From: Colwellia sp. C1TZA3
GTDB taxonomy: Bacteria > Pseudomonadota > Gammaproteobacteria > Enterobacterales > Alteromonadaceae
Direction: 5' to 3'
NCBI RefSeq assembly: GCF_007954265.1
Contig: NZ_VOLS01000008.1
Location: forward strand, 31,798-95,797
DNA length: 64,000 nt
In this document: positions 29,639 through 39,849 of the stretch, one piece after another
Layout of the letters: every line of letters begins with the position of its first letter
How positions within the stretch are numbered: position 1 is the first letter of the stretch
Notes under the pieces: model-generated
Seen by the model: only the letters and a program-made list of their open reading frames with translations
What the model was told of the DNA's origin: nothing
Databases searched by the model: none
Made by a program: the position numbers and the translations under genes

Positions 29639-32128
29639 TTAAGCTTTAGCTACTTTTACCGCACATTTTTTATAATCAGTTTGTTTGGACAGCGGGTCAG
29701 TTGCATCTAAGGTTAACTTATTCACTAACTGCTTTGCGTCAAACCAAGGCATAAATACTAAGCCTCTCGGTGGTCGGTTACGGCCTCTGGTTTCAACCCG
29801 TGATTCAATTTCGCCTCGACGAGACGCTATTAGGACCCTATCACCACGGCGTAAACCACGGCCTCTAGCGTCATCTGGATGCATAAAAACCACCGCATCA
29901 GGAAAGGCTTTATGTAGCTCAGGTACTCGTGAGGTCATCGAACCTGAATGCCAATGTTCAAGCACACGCCCGGTACTTAGCCATAAGTTATATTCTTCGT
30001 CAGGCGATTCAGCTGGTGGCTCATAAGGTAGGGCAAAAATAACTGCTTTATTATCTTTTTTACCATAAAACTGCACTTCACTACCCTTCTCTACGTAAGG
30101 ATCATGACCCTCTCTGAAGCGCCACTTGGTTTCCTTACCATTGACTACTGGCCATCTTAAACCACGCTCTTCATGATAGCGGTCAAACGGCGCTAAATCA
30201 TGACCATGGCCGCGACCAAATTCCGCATATTCTTCGAACAAACCTTTTTGAATATAAAAGCCAAAGTAATCGCCCTCATAGTTTATCTCGCCTTTCGATT
30301 CAGACATCGGAAACTTATCAACTTTACCGTTAGCATAAAGCACGTCGTATAGGGTTTTCCCTCTAAGCGTTGGCTCTTTAGCAATAAGCTCTTCGGGCCA
30401 AACTTCTTCAACTTTAAAGCGTTTAGAAAACTCAACTAATTGCCATAAATCAGAACGCGAATCGCCCGGCGCATTGACTTGTTGATGCCAAAATTGCGTT
30501 CTACGCTCGGCATTACCGTATGCACCCTCTTTTTCTACCCACATGGAGGTTGGTAAAATTAAATCGCCCGCTTGTGCAGTCACTGTTGGATAAGGGTCTG
30601 ACACTACAATAAAGTTTTCTGGGTTGCGATAACCTGGAATAGCTTCTTCATTAATGTTCGCTGCGGCTTGCATATTGTTGTTACACATAACCCAGTAAGC
30701 ATTGAGCTTGCCGTCTTTTAACATGCGATTTTGCAAGGCCGCATGATAACCAGGTTTGGGTGGGATTGTACCTTCAGGTAACTTCCATATTTTTTCTGCC
30801 GTAGCTCTGTGTGCTGGGTTTTTAACCACTAAGTCAGCAGGTAAACGATGTGAGAAAGTCCCCACTTCACGTGCAGTGCCACAAGCAGAAGGTTGACCCG
30901 TTAATGAGAACGGGCTATTGCCTGGCTCAGATATTTTACCGGTTAACAAATGTACGTTGTACATTAAGTTATTGGCCCAAACACCACGAGTATGCTGGTT
31001 AAAGCCCATGGTCCAGAAAGACGTTACTTTCACTTTAGGATCCGCGTATAACTTCGCCATTTCAATCAAATTGGCTTCTGGCACACCTGATAGTTTAGAA
31101 ACAGACTCAAGCGTATAAGTACTAACAAATTTAGCATAATCTTCAAAACTCATCGGCTTAGAGGCACCACTACCGGCATTTTTAGCGGCTTTTTCCAACG
31201 GATGTGTTGGACGTAAACCATAGCCAATATCGGTAACGCCTTCACGCACATTGACATGATTTTTCATGAAGTCTTCGTTAACCGCATTATTTTGAATAAT
31301 GTAATTGGCGATAAAATTCAAAATAGCCAAGTCTGTTTGTGGTGTGAAAATCATGCCATTATCGGCCAGTTCAAAACTACGATGCTTGTAGGTAGATAAC
31401 ACATTCACTTTCACGTGTGGTGCACTTAAACGGCGATCGGTTAATCGCGACCACAAAATAGGATGCATTTCAGCCATATTTGAGCCCCACAGCACAAAGG
31501 CATCAGCATGTTCTAAATCATCATAACAACCCATTGGCTCGTCAATACCAAAGGTACGCATAAAACCACCAACAGCAGACGCCATACAGTGACGCGCATT
31601 TGGGTCAATATTATTGCTTAAGAAACCGGCTTTCATCAACTTAGAAGCTGCATAACCTTCCCATACCGTCCACTGACCTGAGCCAAACATACCCACAGAA
31701 GTTGGGCCTTTTTTCTTGATGGCTGCTTTGAATTTATCTGCCATAACATCAAAAGCTTTATCCCAACTTACCGGCGTAAATTCACCTTCTTTATGATATT
31801 CACCATCGGTCATTCTTAATAATGGCTGAGTTAAGCGGTCTTTACCGTACATAATTTTCGATAAAAAATAGCCTTTAATACAATTTAGGCCTTTATTTAC
31901 TTCGGCTTCTGGATCGCCTTGTGTTGCCACAACTTTGCCATGCTGAGTACCTACTAATACACTACAACCAGTGCCACAAAAACGACATGGCGCTTTGTCC
32001 CACTTAATCGTGCTTTGAGACGATTTAGTGATCAAATTAGTCGCTGACGTAGGAACCGTAACCCCAGCTGCAACCGCGGTTGCTGCAATCGCGTTCGCTT
32101 TAATAAAATCACGTCGAGTTAACGTCAT
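29639..32128 (-). CDS. napA: periplasmic nitrate reductase catalytic subunit
   Basis: An 829-aa molybdenum enzyme reducing nitrate to nitrite. It has a Tat signal (TRRDFIKA, residues 4-11), the [4Fe-4S] ligands Cys48, Cys51, Cys55 and Cys83, and the molybdenum ligand Cys181 (ARHCMAS). The C-terminal MGD-binding domain is complete. Its start overlaps the napD stop by 4 nt. Confidence 0.97.
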   Translation of the reverse strand: MTLTRRDFIKANAIAATAVAAGVTVPTSATNLITKSSQSTIKWDKAPCRFCGTGCSVLVGTQHGKVVATQGDPEAEVNKGLNCIKGYFLSKIMYGKDRLTQPLLRMTDGEYHKEGEFTPVSWDKAFDVMADKFKAAIKKKGPTSVGMFGSGQWTVWEGYAASKLMKAGFLSNNIDPNARHCMASAVGGFMRTFGIDEPMGCYDDLEHADAFVLWGSNMAEMHPILWSRLTDRRLSAPHVKVNVLSTYKHRSFELADNGMIFTPQTDLAILNFIANYIIQNNAVNEDFMKNHVNVREGVTDIGYGLRPTHPLEKAAKNAGSGASKPMSFEDYAKFVSTYTLESVSKLSGVPEANLIEMAKLYADPKVKVTSFWTMGFNQHTRGVWANNLMYNVHLLTGKISEPGNSPFSLTGQPSACGTAREVGTFSHRLPADLVVKNPAHRATAEKIWKLPEGTIPPKPGYHAALQNRMLKDGKLNAYWVMCNNNMQAAANINEEAIPGYRNPENFIVVSDPYPTVTAQAGDLILPTSMWVEKEGAYGNAERRTQFWHQQVNAPGDSRSDLWQLVEFSKRFKVEEVWPEELIAKEPTLRGKTLYDVLYANGKVDKFPMSESKGEINYEGDYFGFYIQKGLFEEYAEFGRGHGHDLAPFDRYHEERGLRWPVVNGKETKWRFREGHDPYVEKGSEVQFYGKKDNKAVIFALPYEPPAESPDEEYNLWLSTGRVLEHWHSGSMTSRVPELHKAFPDAVVFMHPDDARGRGLRRGDRVLIASRRGEIESRVETRGRNRPPRGLVFMPWFDAKQLVNKLTLDATDPLSKQTDYKKCAVKVAKA

Positions 32129-32427
32129 AATTTTTTCCCCTGATGCTGAGGTAAACCAGCGTCGTTATGATGAAAGATAAGTGATGACGAGATAACACCT
32201 GAAACATTGCTCATGTCTGTAATGGTGTCTATGATGCGTTTTGCTGGGTTGCTTTCGCCTTCAAGCCCTTCAACAGTAAAAACTAAACTGCCATGTTCGC
32301 CTGTTGCATGTATTTCAGCACCAGGGAACGCTTTCAAGTCATCGGCTACTTTAGCCGCTTTGTCTGGGTAAGCCATAAACATAACCCCTGCGATATTTAC
32401 TGGGCCTTCTTCTAAAAGATTGATCAC
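32125..32427 (-). CDS. napD: NapA maturation chaperone NapD
   Basis: A 100-aa cytoplasmic ferredoxin-fold protein that binds the NapA Tat signal. It has [35 protein letters not shown] layout (hydrophobic strand, helix, then [16 protein letters not shown]). Overlaps napA by 4 nt. Confidence 0.93.
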   Translation of the reverse strand: MINLLEEGPVNIAGVMFMAYPDKAAKVADDLKAFPGAEIHATGEHGSLVFTVEGLEGESNPAKRIIDTITDMSNVSGVISSSLIFHHNDAGLPQHQGKKL

Positions 32428-32439
32428 ATTATTGCCCTC

Positions 32440-32607
32440 TTATAATTTTTCGTTTGCTTTATTTTTATGAGCAGGTGTAGGTTTAGCACCAAATATTTTT
32501 AAAATAACCACCGCACCTAATGCGGTTGCGATAAAACCAAATAAAAATATGAAGGGCATTGAGGTATAGCCCAAAACATTCCATATTAACTGTTCTAAAT
32601 CACTCAT
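32440..32607 (-). CDS. small single-helix membrane protein in the nap operon
   Basis: A 55-aa protein between napF and napD: short N-terminus (MSDLEQLIWNVLGYTSMP), one membrane helix at about residues 18-38, and a Lys-rich tail. AGGAGA stands 7 nt before the ATG. It resembles the short TIGR02808-type proteins and occupies the place of a NapE, but I cannot assign it firmly to either. It was below the usual ORF length cut-off. Confidence 0.7.
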   Translation of the reverse strand: MSDLEQLIWNVLGYTSMPFIFLFGFIATALGAVVILKIFGAKPTPAHKNKANEKL

Positions 32608-32620
32608 GACTGTCTCCTAA

Positions 32621-33103
32621 TTAGGATGTTGATATCTTAATTGCCGACTCTGGACAAACCGCTACACATGCTCCGCAACCATTACAATCGATCAGTGTTA
32701 TTTCAGGCTGAGGTACGCTGCCATGCAGGTATTTAAATGAAATAGCTTCAGGCTCGCAACTGTCTTGACAAACTTGGCAATGCACCTGCTTTTTAGCTAA
32801 GCAATTGGCTTGAATTGCAATGGTTAACTGCCAAGGTAGCGTGTCCAATGGCTTGAATAGCGGCTCTTTACAGGCCGTGACACATTGTTGGCAAAATGTA
32901 CATTCCCCTGCCGAAAAATTAATTTCAGGAAAGCCACCGTCGCCTTTAATAATGATTTTTTCCTCACAGGCATCAATGCAGTCGCCACATTGTGTACAGC
33001 CTTGAGTAAATGATTTTTCGTTCGCGACCCAAGGCAATCTGATCGCTGGTGGCGTCGCAACATTCTTTGCTCTCATAAAGTTACGACGGCTTAAATCAAC
33101 CAT
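32621..33103 (-). CDS. napF: ferredoxin-type protein NapF
   Basis: A 160-aa iron-sulfur protein with four cysteine clusters (CTQCGDCIDAC, CTFCQQCVTAC, CQVCQDSC and CNGCGACVAVC). NapF acts in the cytoplasm in maturation of the NapA iron-sulfur centre. It is the first gene of the operon; the membrane proteins NapG and NapH are absent. Its Shine-Dalgarno (GTGGA) lies just before a copy of the 51-bp repeat. Confidence 0.93.
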   Translation of the reverse strand: MVDLSRRNFMRAKNVATPPAIRLPWVANEKSFTQGCTQCGDCIDACEEKIIIKGDGGFPEINFSAGECTFCQQCVTACKEPLFKPLDTLPWQLTIAIQANCLAKKQVHCQVCQDSCEPEAISFKYLHGSVPQPEITLIDCNGCGACVAVCPESAIKISTS

Positions 33104-33113
33104 AAATTTCCAC

Positions 33114-33164
33114 TACATATACGCTCATGTGCATCCATGCGCCCGCGTTATACCGTACATCCTG
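33114..33164 (+). repeat. third copy of the 51-bp repeat, in the nap leader
   Basis: Single unit with the same dyads as the pair at 28345-28446 (here GTGCATCCATGCGC, slightly broken, and GTACATCCTGTAC). It starts 10 bp upstream of the napF ATG and so is probably transcribed as part of the nap leader. Confidence 0.85.
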
Positions 33165-33190
33165 TACATAATAATATAAAAACCAACTTA

Positions 33191-33206
33191 AATGACCTTT
33201 ATCACA
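33191..33206 (-). promoter_or_regulatory. possible CRP-type site
   Basis: On the minus strand TGTGATAAAGGTCATT matches the CRP consensus TGTGA-N6-TCACA at 8 of 10 positions. It lies between the FNR box and napF. Weak evidence. Confidence 0.3.
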
Positions 33207-33252
33207 GTCAAATATCATTGACTGATAATACAATGGCTAATCACTAATTTAC

Positions 33253-33266
33253 TTGATATAAATCAA
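33253..33266 (-). promoter_or_regulatory. FNR box of the nap operon
   Basis: TTGATATAAATCAA is an exact match to the FNR consensus TTGAT-N4-ATCAA, with symmetry extending two bases further each way. It lies 150 bp upstream of napF, and anaerobic activation by FNR is the known control of nap genes. Confidence 0.8.
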
Positions 33267-33603
33267 GTTACTCAGCACTTAACAGATAAAACCTTAAGTA
33301 ATTTAACCTTGCTTAGCGCTACTGGAAAATCAGTTATCATTGTCATATTATTTCAGTTGTTTTTTACATTAAAAACAGCTCAGCCATCCTTGATTGAGAG
33401 CGCATAAATATCTAAAATTCCCCCAGTCGCTATTAAAGTAAAGCACTTACTAGCAAGAACCTTTGACTATCGAAGTGAAAAGTAGAAAATAAAGTGACAA
33501 TAAAAAATATTGTTACTGCCCTTCGCACTTGTTTTCGCTATAATGTTGCGCTTTAAAATTTAAGTTGAATTTTTTTCACCCACTTTAAAAACAGGTAATT
33601 TGC

Positions 33604-35184
33604 ATGTCTGTACAACAGCAAGAAGTCGACCTTCGACGCACCTTCGCTATTATTAGCCATCCCGATGCGGGTAAAACGACGATCACTGAAAAGGTCTTAC
33701 TTTTTGGTCAAGCTATACAAAAAGCAGGTACCGTAAAAGGTAAAAAGTCGGGGCAACATGCAAAATCTGACTGGATGGAAATGGAAAAAGAACGTGGTAT
33801 TTCAATTACCACTTCTGTGATGCAATTTCCGTATAATCATTGCCTCGTTAATTTACTTGATACTCCCGGCCATGAAGACTTCTCAGAAGATACTTACCGC
33901 ACGCTAACGGCAGTTGACTCTTGTTTAATGGTCATTGACGTAGCTAAAGGTGTTGAAGCACGTACGATTAAATTAATGGAAGTTACCCGTTTACGCGACA
34001 CTCCGATCATTACCTTCATGAATAAAATGGACCGTGATGTCCGGGATCCAATGGAAGTCATGGATGAAGTTGAAGACGTACTAAAAATAAAATGTGCCCC
34101 TATTACTTGGCCAATTGGCATGGGTAAAGAATTTAAAGGTGTCTATAATATTTTGACTGATGAGATCTTTTTATATCAAACAGGTCAAGGTCATACGATT
34201 CAAGAAAAACGTGTCATTAAAGGTATAGATAACCCAGAGTTAGATGCGATTATTGGTAATTACGCTGAAGACTTACGTGAAGAGTTAGCCTTGGTTGTTG
34301 GCGCTTCTCATGAATTTAATCATGAAGAATTTTTAAAGGGCGAATTAACACCGGTATATTTTGGCACAGCATTAGGCAACTTTGGTGTTGATCATATGCT
34401 AAACGGCTTAACTCGCTGGGCCCCCAAGCCATTACCACGTCAAACTGATACCAGAATTGTTAAGGCTGAAGAAGAGAAGTTTTCGGGCTTTGTCTTTAAA
34501 ATTCAAGCCAACATGGACCCTAAACATCGTGATCGCATTGCCTTTATGCGCATTTGTTCGGGTAAATATGAAAAAGGCATGAAGATGAAACAAGTACGCA
34601 TCGGCAAAGACGTTAGAATTGCTGACGCTGTAACCTTTATGGCGGGTGATCGCTCTAATGTCGAGCAAGCTTATGCCGGTGATATTATTGGCTTACATAA
34701 CCACGGTAGTATTCAAATTGGCGATACCTTTACCGCCGGTGAAGAGATGAAATTTAGTGGTATTCCAAATTTTGCGCCAGAAATGTTCCGTCGTATTCGT
34801 TTACGCGATCCGCTCAAAGCAAAACAATTACAAAAAGGCCTGATCCAACTATCAGAGGAAGGTGCGGTACAAGTCTTTAGACCTTTCAACTCTAACGATA
34901 TGATCGTTGGCGCCGTGGGTGTATTGCAGTTTGACGTTGTCGTGCAACGTTTAAAAACTGAATACAAGGTTGACGCTATTTATGAACCCATCAGTGTGGC
35001 TACTGCGCGTTGGTGTACCTGTGATAATGAGCGCACTTTAGAGCAATTTCAAAAGAAAGCTTATGATAACCTAGCACTTGATGGTGGCAATAATTTAACT
35101 TATATCGCCCCTACTATGGTTAACTTAAATCTAGCGCAGGAGCGCCACCCAGATATTGAGTTTCATAAAACCCGCGAGCATTAA
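33604..35184 (+). CDS. prfC: peptide chain release factor 3
   Basis: A 526-aa translational GTPase that recycles RF1/RF2 from the ribosome after termination. G1 is [10 protein letters not shown]3 is DTPGHEDF and G4 is NKMD. Length is close to E. coli RF3 (529 aa). Confidence 0.97.
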   Translation: MSVQQQEVDLRRTFAIISHPDAGKTTITEKVLLFGQAIQKAGTVKGKKSGQHAKSDWMEMEKERGISITTSVMQFPYNHCLVNLLDTPGHEDFSEDTYRTLTAVDSCLMVIDVAKGVEARTIKLMEVTRLRDTPIITFMNKMDRDVRDPMEVMDEVEDVLKIKCAPITWPIGMGKEFKGVYNILTDEIFLYQTGQGHTIQEKRVIKGIDNPELDAIIGNYAEDLREELALVVGASHEFNHEEFLKGELTPVYFGTALGNFGVDHMLNGLTRWAPKPLPRQTDTRIVKAEEEKFSGFVFKIQANMDPKHRDRIAFMRICSGKYEKGMKMKQVRIGKDVRIADAVTFMAGDRSNVEQAYAGDIIGLHNHGSIQIGDTFTAGEEMKFSGIPNFAPEMFRRIRLRDPLKAKQLQKGLIQLSEEGAVQVFRPFNSNDMIVGAVGVLQFDVVVQRLKTEYKVDAIYEPISVATARWCTCDNERTLEQFQKKAYDNLALDGGNNLTYIAPTMVNLNLAQERHPDIEFHKTREH

Positions 35185-35230
35185 TCAGCTTAGTGTGATG
35201 CAAAGCTATTGTGACCCATATTTTATCCCT

Positions 35231-35255
35231 AAGCGTAATGCAATGCATCACGCTT
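35231..35255 (+). terminator. stem-loop after prfC
   Basis: AAGCGTAATGC pairs with GCATCACGCTT (one mismatch) around AAT, 46 bp after the prfC stop. There is no T-run, so the role is uncertain. Confidence 0.3.
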
Positions 35256-35312
35256 ATTCACTCAAGTTATCGCCGCTCACTTGAGCCTTTAATCGAAGAA
35301 GAGTTAATTTAA

Positions 35313-37052
35313 ATGAATATTAGCAATATCCTGAATGAAAAAGTTAGTGCAGCCATGACGGCGGCAGGTTTACCGGAGGGTACAAACCCGGCGATAAGTT
35401 TATCTAACCGAGCCAATTTTGGTGACTATCAAGCCAATGGCGTCATGGGTGCGGCTAAAAAATTAAAAACCAATCCACGTGAGCTGGCAACCAAAGTGCT
35501 TGCTGCCCTAGACTTAACCGGTATCGCTGAAAAAGTTGAATTAGCCGGCCCAGGGTTTATTAATATTCATTTAGACCAAAACTGGTTAGCCAGCCAATTA
35601 AATAAAATATCTAATGATAAAAATTTAGGTGTGATACAAGCAATAAAGCCTCAAAATGTGGTGGTTGATTACTCAGCTCCTAACCTTGCTAAAGAAATGC
35701 ACGTAGGACATTTACGCTCAACCATTATTGGTGATGCCGTCGTGCGCGCGCTTGAGTTTCGTGGTGAACATGTTATTCGCCAAAATCACATGGGTGATTG
35801 GGGTACACAATTTGGCATGTTATTAGCCCACTTAAGCGATAAGTTGGCCTCTAATGAAGTGGCAGAAACTGCCCTGTCAGATCTAGAGAACTTTTATCGT
35901 GAAGCGAAAGTACGTTTTGATAACGAAGACGGCTTTGCTGACCGTGCCCGCGATTACGTAGTAAAACTGCAAAGTGGCGATAGCCATTGTGCAAAACTTT
36001 GGCAACAGTTTATTGATATTTCAATTAGCCATAGCGAAGACATTTATCAAAAACTCAACGTCACCTTAGCCCGCAAAGATATTATGGGTGAAAGTGCTTA
36101 CAACGATGATTTATCAAATGTTATTGATGAACTTATGGCACAAAAAATAGCGGTAGAAGACCAAGGCGCTAAAGTTGTTTTTATTAATGAGATGGCCAAT
36201 AAAGACGGTGAGCCCTCAGTATTTATTGTGCAAAAATCTGGCGGCGGTTACTTATATGCCACCACTGACCTTTCAGCTTGTCGCTATCGCAGTGGTAAGT
36301 TAAAAGCTGATCGTATTATTATTTTTACTGACGCTCGCCAAGCCTTGCACTTTAAGCAAGTTGAAATTGTCGCGCGTAAAGCCGGTTTCTTACCTGAACA
36401 TGTCAGTTATGATCATTGCCCATTTGGCATGATGATGGGAGACGACGGCAAGCCTTTTAAAACCCGGACCGGTGGTACGATAAAACTGGCAGAATTACTT
36501 GATGAAGCCGTTGTCAGAGCCAAAGCTGTTATTGCTGAAAAAAATCCTGATTACACGGAAGAACATTTAACTGAAATTGCCAAAAAAGTGGGTATTGGTG
36601 CGGTCAAGTTTGCTGATTTATCAAAAAACCGTACCAGTGATTATATTTTCGACTGGAAAACCATGCTCAGTTTTGAAGGTGCCACTGCGCCCTACTTACA
36701 GTATGCTTATTCACGTATTCAAAGTATTTTTACCAAAGCAGACTTTTTAGCCAGCAATAACTTGCCAGCCATTGCTATTATAGAGCCACAAGAAAAAGCT
36801 TTAGCACTAAAATTATTGCAGTTAGAAAATGTTATCGACTCTGTTATTAGCGAATGCACACCAAACTTGCTGTGTAATTATTTATATGAACTTGCCAGCC
36901 TCTACATGAGCTTTTACGAAGCCTGTCCAATATTAAAAGATGATATAGCCACTGATGTACAACAATCACGACTGGCACTAAGCTACGTCATTGCTAATAC
37001 CCTTAAGCAAGGTTTAGATATTTTAGGCATTGACGTGATGGAACGTATGTAA
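35313..37052 (+). CDS. argS: arginyl-tRNA synthetase
   Basis: A 579-aa class I synthetase. The HIGH signature appears as HVGH in [16 protein letters not shown], and the C-terminal anticodon-binding domain ends with the family tail ([16 protein letters not shown]). Length matches E. coli ArgS (577 aa). Confidence 0.97.
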   Translation: MNISNILNEKVSAAMTAAGLPEGTNPAISLSNRANFGDYQANGVMGAAKKLKTNPRELATKVLAALDLTGIAEKVELAGPGFINIHLDQNWLASQLNKISNDKNLGVIQAIKPQNVVVDYSAPNLAKEMHVGHLRSTIIGDAVVRALEFRGEHVIRQNHMGDWGTQFGMLLAHLSDKLASNEVAETALSDLENFYREAKVRFDNEDGFADRARDYVVKLQSGDSHCAKLWQQFIDISISHSEDIYQKLNVTLARKDIMGESAYNDDLSNVIDELMAQKIAVEDQGAKVVFINEMANKDGEPSVFIVQKSGGGYLYATTDLSACRYRSGKLKADRIIIFTDARQALHFKQVEIVARKAGFLPEHVSYDHCPFGMMMGDDGKPFKTRTGGTIKLAELLDEAVVRAKAVIAEKNPDYTEEHLTEIAKKVGIGAVKFADLSKNRTSDYIFDWKTMLSFEGATAPYLQYAYSRIQSIFTKADFLASNNLPAIAIIEPQEKALALKLLQLENVIDSVISECTPNLLCNYLYELASLYMSFYEACPILKDDIATDVQQSRLALSYVIANTLKQGLDILGIDVMERM

Positions 37053-37073
37053 ATAAAATAGCCATGCTCAGTC

Positions 37074-37108
37074 GTGTTAATTCGCTCATCAAACAAGCGA
37101 ATTAACAC
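37074..37108 (+). terminator. perfect 13-bp stem-loop after argS
   Basis: GTGTTAATTCGCT at 37074-37086 and its exact complement at 37096-37108 enclose a 9-nt loop. Only CTTTG follows, so the U-run is short. It lies 21 bp after the argS stop. Confidence 0.5.
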
Positions 37109-37146
37109 CTTTGAAATTGTCAGTTAAAGTAACGTTGGGGGCGAAA

Positions 37147-37956
37147 ATGACAGACACGCTAAGCTTTAGTGACAGCCATTGTCATCTTGATTTTGACACT
37201 TTTAGTGCTGACCTACCCCACTTACTCAAGCAATGCCAGCAAGCCAATATTCACCATATCGTTATACCTAGTATTGGCCCTAAAAACTGGCATAAAACAC
37301 TAACACTGGCAAAAAATTACAGTAGTGAAGCATTAACACTGCATCCATGTTTAGGTATTCACCCTTGGTTTCTAAATGACTTAAATGCTGATAGCCTGAC
37401 TATTTTAGAGCACTTAGTTAAGACGCACCATCATGACATTGTGGCGATTGGTGAAGCGGGTATCGATGGCGTTATTGCTCAAACACAAAATAATTTAGCG
37501 CAGCAAGTTCAAGTTTTTGAACAACAACTTACCTTGGCAAAATCCTACCACTTACCTATTATTGTTCATCATCGTAAATCACATCAGCATATTGTGGCTA
37601 TGCTGCGACAAAAGCAGCTGACTCAAGGTGGTATTATTCACGCATTTTCAGGCAGCTACCAGCAAGCATGTCAGTATATTGATTTAGGTTTTAAATTGGG
37701 TATCAGCGGTACAATTACCTATCCACGCGCAGAAAAAACCATCAAAGCGGTAAAGCGACTACCGCTAGCCAGCTTAGTGTTGGAAACAGACGCACCGTCA
37801 ATGCCATTATATGGTTTTCAAGGCCAAGATAATTCGCCCTTACAACTGATAAAAGTATTTCAAGCACTGGTCAGCATACGCAATGAATCATCGAGTGAAC
37901 TTGCCCATGCACTGGAGTCTAATATAAATGCTGTTTTAGCTTTCACTAAAACATAG
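37147..37956 (+). CDS. yjjV: TatD-family metal-dependent hydrolase (YjjV-like)
   Basis: A 269-aa TIM-barrel deoxyribonuclease-like protein. The metal ligands are seen in SHCHLD, GEAGID, IVHHRKS, HAFSG and LETDAPSMPL. The ATG at 37147 has GGGGGCG just upstream, and the protein then begins at the family's usual place; an upstream start at 37111 adds 12 residues. YjjV lies near prfC in E. coli as well. Physiological substrate unknown. Confidence 0.88.
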   Translation: MTDTLSFSDSHCHLDFDTFSADLPHLLKQCQQANIHHIVIPSIGPKNWHKTLTLAKNYSSEALTLHPCLGIHPWFLNDLNADSLTILEHLVKTHHHDIVAIGEAGIDGVIAQTQNNLAQQVQVFEQQLTLAKSYHLPIIVHHRKSHQHIVAMLRQKQLTQGGIIHAFSGSYQQACQYIDLGFKLGISGTITYPRAEKTIKAVKRLPLASLVLETDAPSMPLYGFQGQDNSPLQLIKVFQALVSIRNESSSELAHALESNINAVLAFTKT

Positions 37957-38000
37957 TGTAAATTAATCTTAGTTAAACTTAAATCAAAGCATGGTTAGCA

Positions 38001-38606
38001 CTAACGACTAGGTGGTCTGAAACCTTGGCGGCTAAAACGATTTAAACCACGCGTCAAGAGAAAGCCAATAACACCCGCAACCATCATCAACAAACGCATA
38101 ATATCGTATTGCTCACGGCTATTTTTAATCAGTTCATCAGCCAATATCGAGCAATAGAGTGAGAGCCTAATATAACCGTGCAATTTATCAGTGCGTAATT
38201 CCTGCACAAAAGGCATCACCTCATCAGTTTGGTTGATTTTTCGCAAACTAAGACCGAAAAGATCATTAATAGATTCAGCTTGTTCTGAACTAGCGATATT
38301 TTGCCCAGTGAGACCATAAATATGCACACTCTTGACTAACGGCTGTTCTACTAGCTGGTCAGTATATTGCTGTAACTCACTAGGATTTTGCGCTAAATAA
38401 GGCAGCGTGCTTGTTGCTGCTTGTGCTAAATAAAGCTTACCCATTTTATTGGCATGAGCTTGGATTTGCAGTTGCTGGTTATCACGGCTAGTTACCCAAA
38501 AATCCATCAAAAGTACTAGCAATATAATAGCGAGCGCTAATTGCAATATTTTATTATAAATCGGTGATAATTTAGGGTATAAAGGCTGTTCTATTTGCTT
38601 CATCAA
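38001..38606 (-). CDS. ytjB: YtjB/SMP-family membrane protein
   Basis: A 201-aa protein with an N-terminal membrane helix (about residues 20-40), a periplasmic domain of about 120 residues and a C-terminal helix (about 170-188). It belongs to the SMP_2 (haemolysin-like) family by layout, and stands divergent from serB exactly as ytjB (smp) does in E. coli. Function unknown. Confidence 0.82.
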   Translation of the reverse strand: MMKQIEQPLYPKLSPIYNKILQLALAIILLVLLMDFWVTSRDNQQLQIQAHANKMGKLYLAQAATSTLPYLAQNPSELQQYTDQLVEQPLVKSVHIYGLTGQNIASSEQAESINDLFGLSLRKINQTDEVMPFVQELRTDKLHGYIRLSLYCSILADELIKNSREQYDIMRLLMMVAGVIGFLLTRGLNRFSRQGFRPPSR

Positions 38607-38710
38607 ACGAATTGCTTCCTATAGTTCTATAACTGCATTATAGAACCATATTTCAAGTTTTTATACTAGGACAGTTATTTTAAATTGTGTTTTTCAAATA
38701 AGGCAGTATC

Positions 38711-39745
38711 GTGACGACCCAAAAAAAATCAGTTTCTTTAGACAATATTCAGCACTTAAATTTAACCCAATGGTTACCTGTTGACTCAAGCTCGAACGAT
38801 ATCGCCATTATTTTTGACAAAATAAAACAAACCTTTGTTTTATTTGACAATAATAACCTATCACCCCTAAAAAAATCATCAGACACCTTAGAGCTTATTG
38901 TTTTTGGTGAGCTTAACATTATTACTTTAGTCAATTTACTGAGCGAGTGTGAATTAACCTTACACTGTCTGTATAAAATCAATCAACGTAATAACGCCAC
39001 AAGCTACCGATTCGGTGTACAAGTAAAGGATATTAAACAGGCACGAGATCGCCTCGCTAGCTTTAATATTAGTGAAAAAATTGAATCGGCGTTATTACTT
39101 AATGCACCAACACTTTCGATACCTGGCTTATTGGTCATGGATATGGACTCAACTACCATAAAAATTGAATGTATCGATGAAATAGCGGCACTGGCCGGTG
39201 TTGGTGAAGAAGTAGCAGCAGTGACTGAGCTGGCGATGTTAGGAGCGCTAGATTTCAGCCAGAGTTTACATCAGCGTGTGGCTAAACTTGAGCATGCGCC
39301 TGAAGATATTTTGGCACAAGTCGCCAATAACATCCCCTTGATGGAAGGCTTAGAAACTTTAGTTAACGAATTGAAAAAGCATCACTGGCGAGTTGCTATT
39401 GCCTCAGGTGGCTTTACCTATTTTGCCGATCACTTAAAACAGATGTTATCACTTGACGCTGCTGTCGCTAATGTTTTAGAAATAAAAAATAATCTTTTAA
39501 CCGGTAAAGTGCTCGGTGATATTATTGACGCAAAAGCAAAAGCGGATTGCTTAATACAACTACAAAGCGAATTTGATATTGCACCCACACAAACTGTAGC
39601 TATGGGCGATGGTGCCAACGATTTGGTCATGATGGCAGCAGCACATTTAGGGGTTGCCTTTCACGCTAAGCCTTTAGTGCTAGCGCAAGCAGATGCTTGT
39701 ATTACCACCTCGGGCCTAGACTGCTTATTGCATTGGCTTAAGTAG
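38711..39745 (+). CDS. serB: phosphoserine phosphatase
   Basis: A 344-aa HAD-family enzyme for the last step of serine synthesis. The catalytic motif DMDST sits near residue 143; motif II is in ASGGFTYFADHL and motif III/IV in MGDGANDLVMMAAA. An N-terminal ACT-like domain of about 125 residues precedes it. The start codon is GTG. Confidence 0.95.
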   Translation: MTTQKKSVSLDNIQHLNLTQWLPVDSSSNDIAIIFDKIKQTFVLFDNNNLSPLKKSSDTLELIVFGELNIITLVNLLSECELTLHCLYKINQRNNATSYRFGVQVKDIKQARDRLASFNISEKIESALLLNAPTLSIPGLLVMDMDSTTIKIECIDEIAALAGVGEEVAAVTELAMLGALDFSQSLHQRVAKLEHAPEDILAQVANNIPLMEGLETLVNELKKHHWRVAIASGGFTYFADHLKQMLSLDAAVANVLEIKNNLLTGKVLGDIIDAKAKADCLIQLQSEFDIAPTQTVAMGDGANDLVMMAAAHLGVAFHAKPLVLAQADACITTSGLDCLLHWLK

Positions 39746-39849
39746 AGCTTTAGGGGCAGCTAGTTGAACATTGGCTAACTTGCCTCGATATTCTAAAAAA
39801 TTTAACATTAATGGCTAAGCCTTAAAGATCAGACCCTAAAGATAAAATC

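Larger units (their letters stand above)
33104..33603. other. divergent regulatory region nap / prfC
   Basis: A 500-bp gene-free region. It contains one 51-bp repeat unit, a possible CRP site, a perfect FNR box, and near the right end a TATAAT for prfC (33539-33544) without a convincing -35 at normal spacing. I see no small RNA or open frame worth calling. Confidence 0.55.
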
